A stretch of DNA of 64,000 nucleotides from Piliocolobus tephrosceles. Taxonomy: Eukaryota > Chordata > Mammalia > Primates > Cercopithecidae. Below, piece after piece: positions 31,786-43,343 of the stretch. The notes beneath the pieces were generated by a model that was not told the origin of the DNA, ran no database searches, and saw only the letters and a program-made list of their open reading frames with translations. Position 1 is the stretch's first letter, and every line of letters begins with the position of its first letter. Location of the stretch: positions 38,958,824-39,022,823 of the forward strand of contig NC_045453.1 of the NCBI RefSeq assembly GCF_002776525.5, given 5' to 3'. Both the position numbers and the translations under genes were made by a program.

Positions 31786-33284
31786 TTTGTGTCCCCTTTC
31801 CTATCCACCTTCTGTAGAGGAGCTGGCAAGTTGTTTTTGCAAAACAACTCACTCCTTTCATCACTTGCTTGGATGTGGCTTGTCACCATACTGGCGCGTC
31901 AGCAGCACCGGCGAGGGGTGCTGTGATGCGGCCCCTGTGTGGCTCTCTGCAGGCATCTCCCATGGCACTCCTAGCATTGCCCCTCTTGGCCACACCCACC
32001 TTCTCTCTTTTGTTTGCACACTCAGCTTCTCCAGTCTCTAAGGATCTTTGGACTCCCTGGCCTCCTCACCCACACCCACAGGGCCCTGCTTGAGGTCTTT
32101 GCAGCTGGTCCCATGGTAAGGACAGGTCCCAGCACAGAGATGACTCTCTTTTTTGCCCTGCCTAAGGAACCCACCTACCCCCAGATGCTGTGACCTTCCC
32201 CATGTGCTGCTGCACTGGAGCTAAGCTCCTTCCTTGCTGAGGCTCGTGCATTATTCGAATCCCCCACTAGAGCGCATGCCCCTGAGCACAGGGACTTTAT
32301 CTTAATTTGTTTCTCCATCCCTAGTGTCGACCACAGTGCATGCCTGGCACATGGAGAGCCCATGAATGCATGAGTGAACGTTTCCAATTCCCAAAGCGTC
32401 TGTGTACCCAGAGGTGAAACAGAGTCAGGTGGGCGTGCACGCTGAACTCAGTTCCCTATCTGGCATCGTTAGGTTATAAGGGAAAATTTCCACATGGTTG
32501 AAGCTGAGAAATTTAAGTACATTTGAAAGAGTAATGTTCCCAGACATTGTTCTGAAATGTATTAAACACAGACATCTTGGTTCTCAGGGGACACACGTGC
32601 CACCAATGTCACCTGTTCCTAATGATGGATTCCAAGCACACAGCTCGCCCTGAACCTGGTACAGGAAGCCCCAGAGGCTGGGAGGGTCAGAGTCACATTT
32701 GCCTCTTGCCTATGACCGCAGGGGCTGTGCTTTCAGGATTGTGACATGCATTCTCTTGATTCTCTTCTGATTTTCACGCATAACCCGGAAAGTTTCTCCG
32801 AAGAGCCTGCAGTGACCTGACTTATCACTGAAATCCACCTACAAGCTGAGTGGCCCCTGCATCATCTGTGCGGTGCTCCCCTCCCTCTCCTGTGGCAGGT
32901 TGTGGACTGGAAAAGGTCGAGGCCACCTTGTCCCGACCCACTCCAGTTTCAGCACTAAGGAGCCTGCCACTGGAGCCATGAGGCCCTGCTGCATCTCCTG
33001 GGGCCACAGCACCACCCGGGGTGAGGAAGGAAAGCAGCTCTGGGGTGTGGGAGGGTGGGAGCACGTTCCCCAGACAAATATGGCATCTGCTGGCCTCTGC
33101 CCAAGAGTGGGACCCGCAGCCCCGCTCCCCACCTGAAATGAGCCCAGCCTCCCCCAGGAGGTGATTTCTCCTCTCTGGGAAAGGCCACCCCACAATTTGA
33201 TCTGATGAGAAACTTCACAGTTCTTTCCCCTCAAAGACTCAGAGGGCTATAAAGGCAGTTACAAGTAATTTTTAAAAGCTTTTT
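31786..33284. other. Unassigned sequence with an L2-like tail at 32240-32390
   Basis: The words 'gagcacagggactttatct', 'atccctagtgtcgaccacag' and 'catgcctggcacatggagag' at 32283-32355 resemble an L2 3' end in sense. The rest is unassigned. Frames at 32825-33234 overlap on both strands and have no motif. Confidence 0.45.
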
Positions 33285-33577
33285 GGCTGGGCGCAGTGGC
33301 TCAAGCCTGTAATCCCAGCACTTTGGGAGGCCAAGATGGGTGGATCACCTGAGGTCAGGAATTCGAGACCAGTCTGACCAACATGGTAAAACTCCGTCTC
33401 TACTAAAAATACAAAAATTAGCTAGGCATGGTGGCATGCACCTATAATCCCAGCTACTCCAGAGGCTGAGGCTGGAGAATCGCTTGAACTGGGAGGCAGA
33501 GGCAGCAGTGAGCTGAGATCGTGCCATTGCACTCTACCCTGGGCAACAAGAGTGGAATGCCTCTTAAAAAAAAAAAA
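33285..33577 (+). mobile_element. Alu SINE (AluS type), sense, full length
   Basis: It starts GGCTGGGCGCAGTGGCTCA, has the left monomer, 'tactaaaaatacaaaaatta' linker, right monomer and a 12-A tail. Substitution load suits AluS (Sx/Sz). A clear target-site duplication is not seen. Confidence 0.95.
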
Positions 33578-34384
33578 GCCGCTTATTTTTGAGGCTGAAA
33601 ATTATACTGAGGAAAGAGGAAAGATGAAGAGAGAAGGAAAAGCTTGGAGACAAAAGTGGAAAATGGAGTCGGACGAGGAGGGCACAGGGCCACATGGCAG
33701 GGAGTATGGGAGGAGGGAGAGCAGCTAGGGTGGCCACAGGTGTGCATTTTGGCCAGAGGGGTAGATAAAGGAATCATCTTTGTTTATCAGATATTTCAGG
33801 AATGTGTGTTCTCTTTCTCACAGCTGATAGAGGCCTTTTCCCTGGACACATCCCAAATAGATAGAACTGGCAGAAAACCCTCGGAGCAGCCAGTGTCCAA
33901 GGCCCCCAAGGTCGCCACGCAGCCCTGCCTTCCGTCTGGGAGAGGAGGGGACTGGCCAGTTCTCAGCGCTGTGGGAGCGCAAATAACCCTGGCAAGGGAC
34001 ACACTTCTGGAAGGCGAAGCGCCCACTAGGCACGCCCGGCAGCTTACTGTGCAGTCCCAGTCAGCTGCAGCTCAGCACAGCCCTTGAGCCCAACCTGCCT
34101 GTGGTTGCACTGTCTCTCCAGGAGGGACTTTGCAATCAACCGGGTTTATGTTTCCTTTCCCTCTCCTTCTTACTGTTCTGCCACCAGACAGCCCCAGAAA
34201 GCTGGAGGCAGAACCCAGAAAGCTACAAATACTGCAGAATCTACGGGCGGGTGGGTCGACGCTGTGGCCCTCAGAGGTCCAGAAGCCTAACTGAGCTCCT
34301 GCTCCCACAGCTTGCCTGTCATCAGCTGCAACTGCTCTGCCTACAGGTGCAACTGAGCTAAAGTTAGAGAAAATTTTAGGATTC
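33578..34384. other. Unassigned sequence
   Basis: A plus-strand frame at 33644-34087 (147 codons) has no domain that I know. A 'ctctttctcacag' at about 33820-33833 looks like a 3' splice site, but no matching donor in frame was found. Confidence 0.35.
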
Positions 34385-34565
34385 TCCAAGCCAGGGATCT
34401 CCAACACTGTCACATATTAATGAATCACTTGCATTAAATGAAGATGTCCAGGCTGCACCCAAGGCCCAAAACCCCAGAATCTCTGTGCTTGGAGTTTGGG
34501 CGTCAACATTTTGCAAAGCTTGCCAGGTGATTCTGGCATGTGGACAAGGCTGAGGCACATGGCTT
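34385..34565 (+). mobile_element. MER5-type hAT-Charlie DNA transposon relic
   Basis: The order 'gggatctccaacactgtcac', 'ttaatgaatcacttgc', 'gtccaggctgcaccc', 'cccagaatctctgtgcttgg', 'ttgccaggtgattctgg' matches the nonautonomous MER5A/B element in sense, diverged. These elements were moved by hAT transposase and encode no protein. Confidence 0.75.
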
Positions 34566-35920
34566 TGCAGAGAAGAACCAAAATTGCCATCAAGGTGCAA
34601 TTTTCAGGACATCAGTTCTTCTGGCAGGTCCTGCTCACATCACCTTTTATGTGCCTCTTTGGTCCACCATTCTGCCTCCGTCCTTGTCCAGGGCCAGGTG
34701 CTGTCCCCCAGGCTGCAGCAGGGGCTTCCTCTTTGGTTTTGTGCTCTGCTCTGCTGACCTTCTGTGACCGCCCCATCTCATCCTCACATCTGTCTTCCCA
34801 AAGGTAGATGGCAATATCTGACCATGTGGCTACTGTGTGTTGAATGAATGAATGGATTTTTGTACCTGCTCTGGTCGGAAGATACTCCCTGAGATGCTCC
34901 CACCCTGGCCACCCCTGCTGGTCTGTCTGGTCTCGTTTCCAGATATCTCCTTTTGAACCCATCCTGATGCGCACAGGGCTCTGTTTAGCAGTTGTAGCTT
35001 TAGCTCCCAGGGTTCTCTTTATGTTCCCTCCCTGGGGCTGCTGGCCTGGGATTGTAGGAAGTGTCACTGTTGCCTCCTTCACAGCTGTCAACCTGGGGGT
35101 CAGTGGGGACTGTAACCCTTTTCCAGAGAGGATACTGCCCTCACCATGATTCCAAAGGTGAAAGCCCAGCGTGTTCATCCACATGCTGTTTGTAGCTCAC
35201 AGGCTTGGCTGCGGATAAAGCAAAAACTCCACTTGGCAAGTGCGGCCACTGAGTGCTGGCCTGTGCAGGCTGCTTGCTATCTATGTGCACCACCCCTCTC
35301 TGTCCCCAGTATATGAGGACACCTGCCCAAGGCCAGCTGGGCCTGCCTCCTGCTCTCCCCAGACAGCTCCTTCCTCCTTGGGAGAGAGGAGGAGAGAGGA
35401 GGTTGGCCAGTCAGGTCTTGGGGAGAGACCCTGCAGAGTGCTCCAGATCCGTATGGCCCATTTCCAGGATGTGCGGGGCCTGGCCAGCAGAAGGCATGAG
35501 ACTTGCATCTTGGAGTCAGAATGGGACCTTGCTGCTAGAATCTTCCCTTTTCGGGAATAGGGAGCCAAAGAGAAGGAGGGGCCTGATGGGAGCCCCTCCA
35601 ACCCAGGGAAGCAGAAGCTGGGGTATCCCTAAGGGAATTTTATAGCATTGGCTTCCTCCAGGAGAGGGGTGCCCCCAAGCAGGACTCTCTGAACTGGGTG
35701 CCCAGATCACCTCTCTGCTGTTCTTCTACCATCAGTCCTGGCGCAGTCCCAGGTCCCTCTGTCCGGTGTCAACCAGGGTCCATCTGGATGACATATTTAT
35801 CCCTGCGTCCTGGAAGCCAGGAGCACTCTTAGGCCTCGAGAGGGGCCCTCTCATCAGAGCCCATGTCTGCAGTGAGCGTAGGGGTGGTGGAGCAGCTGCC
35901 CCGGCGGTTTCATGTCCGTG
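34566..35920. other. Unassigned; L2-like tail near 34800-34855
   Basis: A 'gtgttgaatgaatgaatgg' ending at 34837-34855 suggests an L2-type 3' end. The remainder is unassigned. The minus-strand 190-codon frame at 34612-35184 overlaps this old repeat and has no motif. Confidence 0.4.
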
Positions 35921-35924
35921 TTGA

Positions 35925-36120
35925 CACAGTCACTGAGTACCTTACAACATACTGGGCACAGCGCCAGGTACTCAGCGAACCCAAGTGTTAAGGTCCAGCC
36001 CTTGTGCAGTGTGCTGTCTCGTGGGGAGACAGATATTTAATACGTCATTGCATGACTTACTCTGAATTATATCACAAATGTAATGAGCACAGTGAAAAAA
36101 AAGGTGCCATGAGAGACAAT
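35925..36120 (+). repeat. Ancient mammalian repeat (L2/L3-like)
   Basis: The words 'actgagtaccttacaacata', 'cagcgccaggtactcag' and 'ctcgtggggagacagata' match the very common 'tattgagcacctactatgtgcc...agtggggagacagac' mammalian repeat. The exact family name is uncertain. Confidence 0.5.
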
Positions 36121-37450
36121 ACTTGGGGGTCCCACCTCCTCTGGGCGGTTGGGGGCTGCTCCAAGGAGAACCTGCTCCTTTGAATGTGACATGCCAGGGC
36201 TTGGCCTTCCCTGGCTTCAACCACACTCATCCCAAAGTTAACACCTCTGTGTGCCAACTATCCCTGTGGCGAGGGGCCTCGGACCTCACTTCTCCCTGCT
36301 GGGAAATCGTGTCCATCTCCCAGGGCCTAGGCTGAGACCCTTTTCTGCTGTGGAGCTGCCCTTGCTGTTCCATTCCACACACCTGCAGCCATTTCAACTC
36401 CAGAAGGCTACTCTCAACCCAATTTTTACATTTCCTGTGCTATTTTCTATAATGTCATGTATGTCACTCTGCTTTCTGCAAATGCGAGCTGAACTCCCTA
36501 AGGAAGGGGTTCCCTGTTGGAGGGTGTCAGTGCCTGGGGGTTTATCCAGTCACTCAACACTCATGTATTGGGTTCCTGCTATGCACCAGCCCAGCAGTGA
36601 GTGTCCAGGACTACAGTGGTAGGAGGAGGGAGGAAATGGGGAGGCAGCCAGGAAGGCTGGGGAGCCATCGTCTCAGCCTGGGGCCACAGCTACTGCGCCC
36701 CACCCCCAACAACCAGGAAGGCTGGGGAGCCATCATCTCAGCCCCGGGCCACAGCAGCTGCGCCCCTCCACAGCAGAGGATCTGCTCCAGGGCCCTGCAC
36801 TCGCACAGCAGTTTCCTGTGCTCGCATGCTAGTGTGGCTTAAGAACTTTCAGGTTGCACAATCGTACTTTACTCAGCTCCGTCAGGATCCCTGGGTCTGC
36901 ACGGAATGTCAGTCCTGACTTGCGAAAAGCAGGCTGGGGGTTGGAGCCTCAGCATGCCTAAGCCAGCCTCCTGGAGGAGCTGGGGCTGGCTCCTGGGGCC
37001 TCCTGGGCTCAGCTTGCTGCCTCCTCTCGCCTCAGCCCATCCCTCTGCCCACACTTCGAGGTGCCAGCCCAGGTTGCTAGAGGCAGGAGTGGCACAGAGG
37101 CAGTCCGAAACCCCACGGACGCTTACTTGGTGGCACAGCCTCCTCTGAGAGTTTCCACAAGCAGGGGCCCTGTGAGTTCCACCACCGACCCCGAGGCTTG
37201 TGAGGAAACCCGGGGCTGGATTCCAGACTGTGCAGTGTGGGAGAGTCTCAGAGAACTCCAGAGGGTGACACTCACGCCCGAGAAGGAGACGTTGCCCTGC
37301 GTGTGTGTTGGGGATGGTGGGGGAGTTGGGCTGTCAGCGGAGACACCCTTGGGTGGCCCATCCATATGGGCTTTTCTTTTTAGAAGTCTGCAGAGCTGCG
37401 CCTGGGAGCTAGGGCAGCAACATGATTTAGCAACACAGAAAATAAGATTT
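36121..37450. other. Unassigned GC-rich sequence with a tandem duplication
   Basis: Apart from the 65-bp duplication listed separately, no gene or repeat is recognised. Multiple overlapping frames on both strands reflect composition. Confidence 0.35.
36648..36777 (+). repeat. 65-bp tandem duplication
   Basis: Copies at 36648-36712 and 36713-36777 both begin CCAGGAAGGCTGGGGAGCCATC. They differ at several scattered bases, so the event is not recent. Confidence 0.92.
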
Positions 37451-37451
37451 C

Positions 37452-37557
37452 TGCCAAGAGCCACACCACCCTGATCATGCCGCATCTCAGCAGATCTCAG
37501 AAGCTCAGCGGGGTCTGGCCAGGTTAGTACTTGGATGGGAGACTAAGACTATCAGGG
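37452..37557 (+). pseudogene. 5S rRNA retropseudogene
   Basis: The stretch follows 5S rRNA: 'ccacaccaccctga', 'gcatctcagcagatctcaga', 'agctcagcggggtctggcc', then the intact word GGTTAGTACTTGGATGGGAG. The internal control region is altered and the 3' end is lost. It ends in a run of about 12 A at 37560-37572, which indicates reverse transcription and insertion by L1 machinery rather than a real 5S gene. Transcription is unlikely because of box changes and lost 3' sequence. Confidence 0.88.
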
Positions 37558-37572
37558 TTAAAAAAAAAAAAA

Positions 37573-39935
37573 CCAGTTTCTCCCTGCTCTAAACCCCTGC
37601 TCTTCATTGCCTGACCATTGCCTCAGGACCCATTCAGAGGACTAGAAACCTCTGAATGAGTCTCAGCCTCTCCCTTGCTTGCTCCTAAGGACGGCTGGGT
37701 GTTAGCCAGCCAGGTCTGGGGTGCAGGACAGACAGGGTGGGCGGAGACAGGAAGGGAAGGAGGTTCCTGCTTCTTGGATCAGCTTCTGGGCCGTCTTTTG
37801 CTTTAAATAATTCAGGTAATGGGTAAATAGGGAGAAAATTTTTCAGTCCATGTAAAGTGCTGATAAAGCACAGACAGAGGATGAAAATAGGAAAGACTCA
37901 AAAGCTGAAAGTGATGTGAATGTTTGCCATTTCAAGTGAAAGGCTACCGAGTTTTGGAAGAATAAGAAAATAAATGAAAGATAATTTTAAGAAATGTTGC
38001 TCTGGTTTTTAAATGGAATTCCTTTTAGCATTCTTTCAGACACTGGAGTGAAAACTGAAATTAACCACTGATGCCTTTTGTTTCAGGCTTGTGCTGCTTT
38101 GACAGTGACTCTGTGTATAGCCTGGACCAGATGAAGCCCAGTTTCTATTTGGGTTACACACACACAGGTGCATGCACACACACTATAGAAGTGTATCTCA
38201 GAAATGTACTCTTAAGGGGACAACGGAAATGATTCATTGCACCATGGAAATGTATTCATTCATCTGTTAAGCAGCCGTGTCTATCTCACCGATGGATTAA
38301 GGTCCAGTTTTATTCTGTATGCTGACTCCTTCATTCCCTCCTCCTTGGCAAAGCATTTTACTTCAGCTAGCTTCAAAGGGTGTCACACCCAGGCTAAAGA
38401 AGTAAGTCTCCTCTCTGCTTTAAATTTCACAATGAACCCTGCTATAGAAATCATAAAACGAGATGCTTTTCTCATCTGCTGCAGCCAGCCCCAAAGTGCA
38501 TCCAGCCATATCAAATTAAAGCTGCTTACCGTGTCAGCTCTGGCTGAACCCAGTGCAGAAGCATTGCTGAACTTCCTGGAACTTGTGGACGGAACATCTG
38601 CCAAGACAGCTGGAAGCTGAAGTACCAAGAAAATTAAAACCCAGTGACAAGATGGATGAAGATCCCTTGCTCCCATGTTGTGCCTAATTACCCAGAGGAA
38701 AAGCCAACAATGGGTACTGTAAATTGTCCTTGGAAAACAATCCTGGGAGTGGTTCTGCCCTTCTCTGTCCCCAGCCAAGCCTCCCCACCCACCCCACTCC
38801 CAGGCTGGCTCCACCAGCCCCCTTCTAAGGAACCCTTCAAGTGGGCTCCATCCTGCTCCACACCCCCGGGCGCCACTTCCTCTGCATTTCCTCTCCCTAA
38901 AGGAGGCCTCACCCCCTTCCTGTTTTCCAGGTCACTAGTGACTTCAACTCAGGGAAGGGAAATGTTATCTTGAGCCCTTTCCTTTGTCTTCACCTTCACT
39001 ATTTGGCTTAGCTGTAGGTCTAAGGATACATGAGGGGAAGAACTGCTTTGGGTGCTTCCAAATGGGGTACAAGGAACCAGTGACTGACTCTGGTGCTTGT
39101 TGTTGGGCGGTTCCACCAGGTGCTGGGACCCTTGTCTTCAAATCCAGCTTGTACAGGTGGCAAGGGGCAGAAATGATGTCCTAGGGCAAAGCAGCAGAAT
39201 AAAAATCACTTGCAAACACAGGCTTTGGTCACTTGTAAGGAGAAGCTTAATAGCTTCCAGCCTTCAATATAAAAATAAAGCTCTGTGAAATATATAATAC
39301 ATAAAGTGTGATTCCTATTTTTAGGTTACAATTCTTCTTTAAAACACAAATATGGCCAAAGGCAAATGTTGGACACCCATGCAATGTGCTTGCCTTAAAT
39401 TCTTGGATGCCATGTTTATGTACTTATTGCAAAATGTCGGCACCAGCGCAATGTATGTTTTCTAAAATTGCTTCTGTGTCTTTTAGATGATTATAATACC
39501 TGATTTCTTACCCCATGAAACACAGCTGGGGGTAGCGATCAGAGGCCCAGTGACTTGATGTCCTCTGTTGAGGAGGGGATGGAGATGGACCCTCCCTTGT
39601 CGTGATGCATGAAAGCAAGGTGAGTCCCTGCATGGCTGGGTCAGAGGTATTCAAAAGGCCCATAGGGGCATTTGATCTTTTCTCTACTGCTGTCTTGACC
39701 TGAGCTTCCTCCTCAGCATGGAGAAATGGACTGGAAGAAGCTTCTAAGGGCAAGATGAGGCCATATAGGAACTCCTCCTTCCTGAATCTCTTTGGATCAG
39801 CACAAGTGCCTTTCCCCCAGAGCAAATATTTTGGCATATTCTTAGAAGATGCTCCGGGTCAGTGGAGGTGCAAGTTAGCAGGGTGGAAGGCACTTTTCTG
39901 GGCATCAGCTGTTATTTTTTGACTATCAATAAGAA
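37573..39935. other. Unassigned sequence with a short CA repeat
   Basis: No transposon family is recognised in these 2.4 kb, which is long for this window. A short CA-rich run lies at 38157-38182. Frame 38237-38620 (127 codons) and its opposite-strand partner have no motif. Confidence 0.4.
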
Positions 39936-39939
39936 AAGA

Positions 39940-40130
39940 CAAACAATGCAAAGCACTTTACTTTCTCTGAATCTCATTTAATCTGCTTGGATACTATGAG
40001 GAAGCCAGGAGTTAATCTCCCCACTTTTTTTAGACAGAGACTCAGAGAAGTGAAATGACTTGCCCAAATTAACACTCATTTAGCAAATATTTACAGAGCA
40101 TCTACTGAGTACCAAGCACTGGTTTCCGCC
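39940..40130 (+). repeat. MIR plus adjacent ancient repeat fragment
   Basis: MIR-like words 'gaatctcatttaatctgc', 'tctccccacttttttt', 'gagactcagagaagtgaaatgacttgcccaa' end near 40070. They are followed by 'agcaaatatttacagagcatctactgagtaccaagcactgg', the common 'tattgagcacctactatgtgcc' type repeat. Confidence 0.7.
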
Positions 40131-41100
40131 ATGGGTTTATGGAGAGGAAAAGCAGAGGGTCCCTTTTCCCCCTGGCACCTATGGCCTGCACCCAGGGCTG
40201 CCTAAGAATGGGAAGATGTGAGCAGCTAACCACAGAGTGGAACTGGGAGCAAAAATAGCATTTCTCTGGGCATCAGGTTTGAGATGAACTGAGTTGCCCT
40301 TCAGGGACCTGCTGCCTCATCTGGATGCATACTGGAGTGAAAGATCAGCTCTCCCTTCCCTGGAAGGGCTTGGTGCTGTGAGTCACGGCTGGCCCAGCTC
40401 ACCGTGTTGAACAGATTTGCCCTATATGAGTAGCAGTATTTAGAGAATCAGAGCACAGTGAAATGGGCTCAGCTCAATGACCGGAGGGAAAATTGCCCAA
40501 CCCTTGGAAGATTCAGAAGACAGTAGGGGAGTTTACAGGGCTTTGGGGAAAATTAAATAATGTATATGAAACAGTTTTTGAAGAGAGGATTAAAACATTC
40601 TTCCAATGCAATTTATATTCTCCTATTTTCTAAAGAGACTCAAGACAGATTATAATAAAATAAGTAGAAAAATTAGGATATGTAAAGACAAAGATTGAAA
40701 GTATATAACATGCCCTGAAGGAGAAGAAAGACAAGTCATAAGATAAAATCTACTTTAATGAAGGTTGCTGACTCAAGAATGTAGTTAACATCTGAGCCCC
40801 TGGCAGCCATGGGAAAAGGTGAAGCGCCACCATGAGTTACATGACTTTTATTCAAGGTTGTAAAGACATGTACTTCCCTCAGCCCCAGATGCCAGGGGGT
40901 GTCCTCCCCTGCAAAGAATCTCTGTATAAACGAAATGAAAACAGACATGGTCCTCAATAGCTTTTGATTTAACTGGAAATAATGTGATGTGGTCACGTAT
41001 CCCAGCCAAGTATTATTTTTAAGAGCCTTGAATTCCAGTGATTTCTGGGCTTGAGGCCCGCTAAAATTTTGGCTGATAGGCCCTGCAGAGATGCGGAAAG
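40131..41100. other. Unassigned, partly AT-rich sequence
   Basis: No gene or repeat is recognised. The part at 40560-40760 is AT-rich. Confidence 0.35.
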
Positions 41101-41198
41101 ACTGTTTTTGGGGACTGTGGTCAGGGTGACGTGGCTGTCACCCTATGTGCCCCATGTGCCACAGCCAGATCACCCTGATCACAGTCCCCAAAAACAGT
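41101..41198. other. 98-nt near-perfect hairpin (inverted repeat)
   Basis: The arms 41101-41138 and 41161-41198 are 38 nt each. By hand count 35 of 38 positions are complementary, one mismatch would be a G:U pair in RNA, and two adjacent mismatches form a small internal loop. The loop is 22 nt. Size and shape resemble a microRNA precursor or a small palindromic DNA-transposon relic. I do not recognise either a known miRNA or a known family. Confidence 0.9.
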
Positions 41199-42152
41199 TG
41201 GGGGATTCCACTGTGGCCAAAGTTCTGAAATGTGGTCTCCATACACCTTTCAGGGCCACTGTCAAAGCTCCTCAACCTCCCTTGTGCCTCGATGTCATTG
41301 GCTGTCCTCTCTTTCTGGGATGATTCTGCTGCCCTGCCATGCTGTGCACCCTCATGTCACCCTCAGCACCTCCCTGCTGCCCAAGCACCCACCAGCTCCA
41401 GGCATTCCTAACGTCATAGCTGGGATCCTGGCCTATGTACCCCCCGACCCCCAGCCGGGTGACCTGGGACAAATGCTAAGAAAGGGAAAAAGGAAGAGGT
41501 CATATTAAATGACTGTCAAAGTTTCCTTTCAGCTCTCATGCCCCTGTTAGGATCAGTGACTCCTGACAGGTGGAGAATCACCTCTCTGAAAGGTTTTCAT
41601 TTTGACAAGGATACATGGTCAGGCTTCTGTCATGGTCCAGTGATGGGACTGAGACTTTCATATTTTCATCCAACCCTGGCCAATGTGTATTTGGTGATGG
41701 CCTTGCTGATGACAGAAGGACCCTGTCTGACTGCTCCCAACAGCTAGAAAACCACATAGTGTGAGTCATCTCCACCCTGCTATGACTTCTGCCAGGCTCA
41801 GCCTGAGTCAAATGACATGCAATCAGGGGGCAAGGGCCGGGGGACAGGGAAATGACCTAGATGACCCTACTGTCACCCTCACCCCTCAGCCCAGAGTGCC
41901 CAACTGAACACTTTCCCTGACAGCTGATGAAATCTTTATCGTACTGATGGCAGAGTAGGCACTCTCAGGAGCAATCCTGGGTCTTTAAAGGGGAGAGCTC
42001 CCTGGAGAAACCCTCCCTCGAGTTGGGGCTTTGCAGGCAGGTTCTTGGTCATGCAGTGCCTGATGGGAAAGTGTGAATTAAAGAGTTCTGTCTCCCTAAG
42101 GCTGCAAAGTCCAAAGTCTAGTGAAGAGCACAAAAATTATCAATGTGTTAAG
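41199..42152. other. Unassigned sequence
   Basis: No gene or repeat family is recognised. Confidence 0.35.
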
Positions 42153-42153
42153 A

Positions 42154-42247
42154 CCTTCCTTCCTTCCTTCTTTCCTTCCTTCTTTTTTCCTTCCTTCTTT
42201 CTCTCCTTCCTTCCTTCCTTTCTCTTTCTTTCCTCTTTCTTTCTTTC

Positions 42248-42300
<53 letters not shown>

Positions 42301-42568
42301 TTTCTCTCTTTCTTGCTTTCTTTCCTTCTTTCTCTCTCCTTCCTTCCTTCCTCTTTCTTTCTTTCTCTTCTTTCTTTCTTTCCTTCTTTCTCTTTCCTTC
42401 CTTCCTTTCTTTTTCTTTCCTTCTTTCTCTCTCTCTTTCTTTCTTTCCTTTTTCTCTCTCTCCTTCCTTCCTTCATTTTTTCCTTCCTCTCTCTCTCTTT
42501 CTCTCATACTCTCTCTTCTTCTCTCTCCCCTCCCCTCCCCTCCCTTCCCTTCCCTTGTTTTCCTTCCT
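42154..42568. repeat. (CTTT/CCTT)n polypyrimidine tract, about 415 bp
   Basis: The plus strand is almost wholly C and T, passing from CCTT-rich to CTTT-rich and then CTCT and CCCT parts. It gives false Phe/Ser/Leu-rich frames on plus and Lys/Glu/Arg-rich frames on minus, up to 209 codons. Confidence 0.97.
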
Positions 42569-43014
42569 GTCTTGTGCTGCAAGGCAAATTTACTTCTGCA
42601 GAAAGAAGCTGCCTGCAACAATCATGACTGCAAAAGCACACAGAACAAAGGAGAGTAGGGGCTTTTATTTCTGATGGAGATTCTACCTCTGTGTCTTTCC
42701 ACCATTGACTGGGTTTGGACCACACAATCTGAAATAGTCCTTATTGGCTAAACATTCAAACTTTCTTAGATAAGATAGGCATGTGATAGAAGAGCCAGGA
42801 AGAGGAGGAAAGGGTCGTCTGAGGGGGGACTAGAAAGCTAACTTATTCCCACGAAAGGGAAGAAATGTGAACTGGGACTTATCATGTCTAAGTATGTTTA
42901 GACAGGTCACTGCACAGTGAAAGCCAGGGGGCGGGGTGGCGGTTACTCAGAATTTAGAGGATAAAGAACAGGGGAAATGGACAAACTGTTTGAAGAAGAA
43001 CCTAGCTGTATCTA
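42569..43014 (-). mobile_element. Candidate solo LTR, antisense
   Basis: Read on the minus strand, U3-like sequence is followed by AATAAAAGCCCCTACTCTCC (TATA-like box with start region, plus about 42650-42670). After this comes a TTTGCAGTCATGATTGTTGC-type U5 that ends where the polypyrimidine tract begins. That layout fits an ERV1 LTR. The family is not identified. Confidence 0.45.
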
Positions 43015-43149
43015 ACAATTTCTTTTTCTCCTTTTCTTTCCTTCTTTTCTTTCCTTGTTTTCTTTTCTTTTCTTCTTTTCTTTTCTTTCTTTTTCTCTTT
43101 CTTTCTTTCTTTGTTTCTCTCTTTCTTTCTCTTTCTTTCTTTCTTTCTT

Positions 43150-43180
<31 letters not shown>

Positions 43181-43218
43181 TTTCTTTCTTTCTCTTTCTG
43201 TCTCTCTTTCTCTCTTTC
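43015..43218. repeat. (CTTT)n polypyrimidine tract, about 200 bp
   Basis: TTTC/CTTT repeats run directly into the antisense Alu monomer, so this is probably its expanded (GAAA)n tail. Confidence 0.95.
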
Positions 43219-43343
43219 AGAAACAGGCTGGAGTGCAGTGGCACAATCACAGCTTGCTGTAACCTGGAACTCTTGGGCTCAAACAACCCTTCCGCCTCAC
43301 CTCCTAAAGTGCAGGGTTACAAACATGAGCCACTGTGGCTGGC
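43219..43343 (-). mobile_element. Free left Alu monomer (FLAM/AluJ-like), antisense
   Basis: The words 'acaggctggagtgcagtggcac', 'tggaactcttgggctc', 'gcagggttacaaacatgagcc' and 'ctgtggctggc' form a single Alu-like monomer without the second half. The age fits FLAM. Confidence 0.85.

Noticed and set aside
32825..33234. Overlapping minus frames and a plus frame near a GGGGTGAGG donor-like word
   Set aside because: No good acceptor-donor pair with a consistent frame and no recognised protein.
33820..34087. Possible plus-strand exon after CTCTTTCTCACAG
   Set aside because: No in-frame donor or similarity to a known protein; a single acceptor-like site is weak evidence.
34612..35184. 190-codon minus frame
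   Set aside because: Overlaps an L2-like tail, has no domain, and has no splice or promoter support.
42045..42674. 209-codon plus frame and long minus frames (up to 168 codons) rich in Phe/Ser or Lys/Glu/Arg
   Set aside because: They are translations of the (CTTT/CCTT)n tract and have no complexity.
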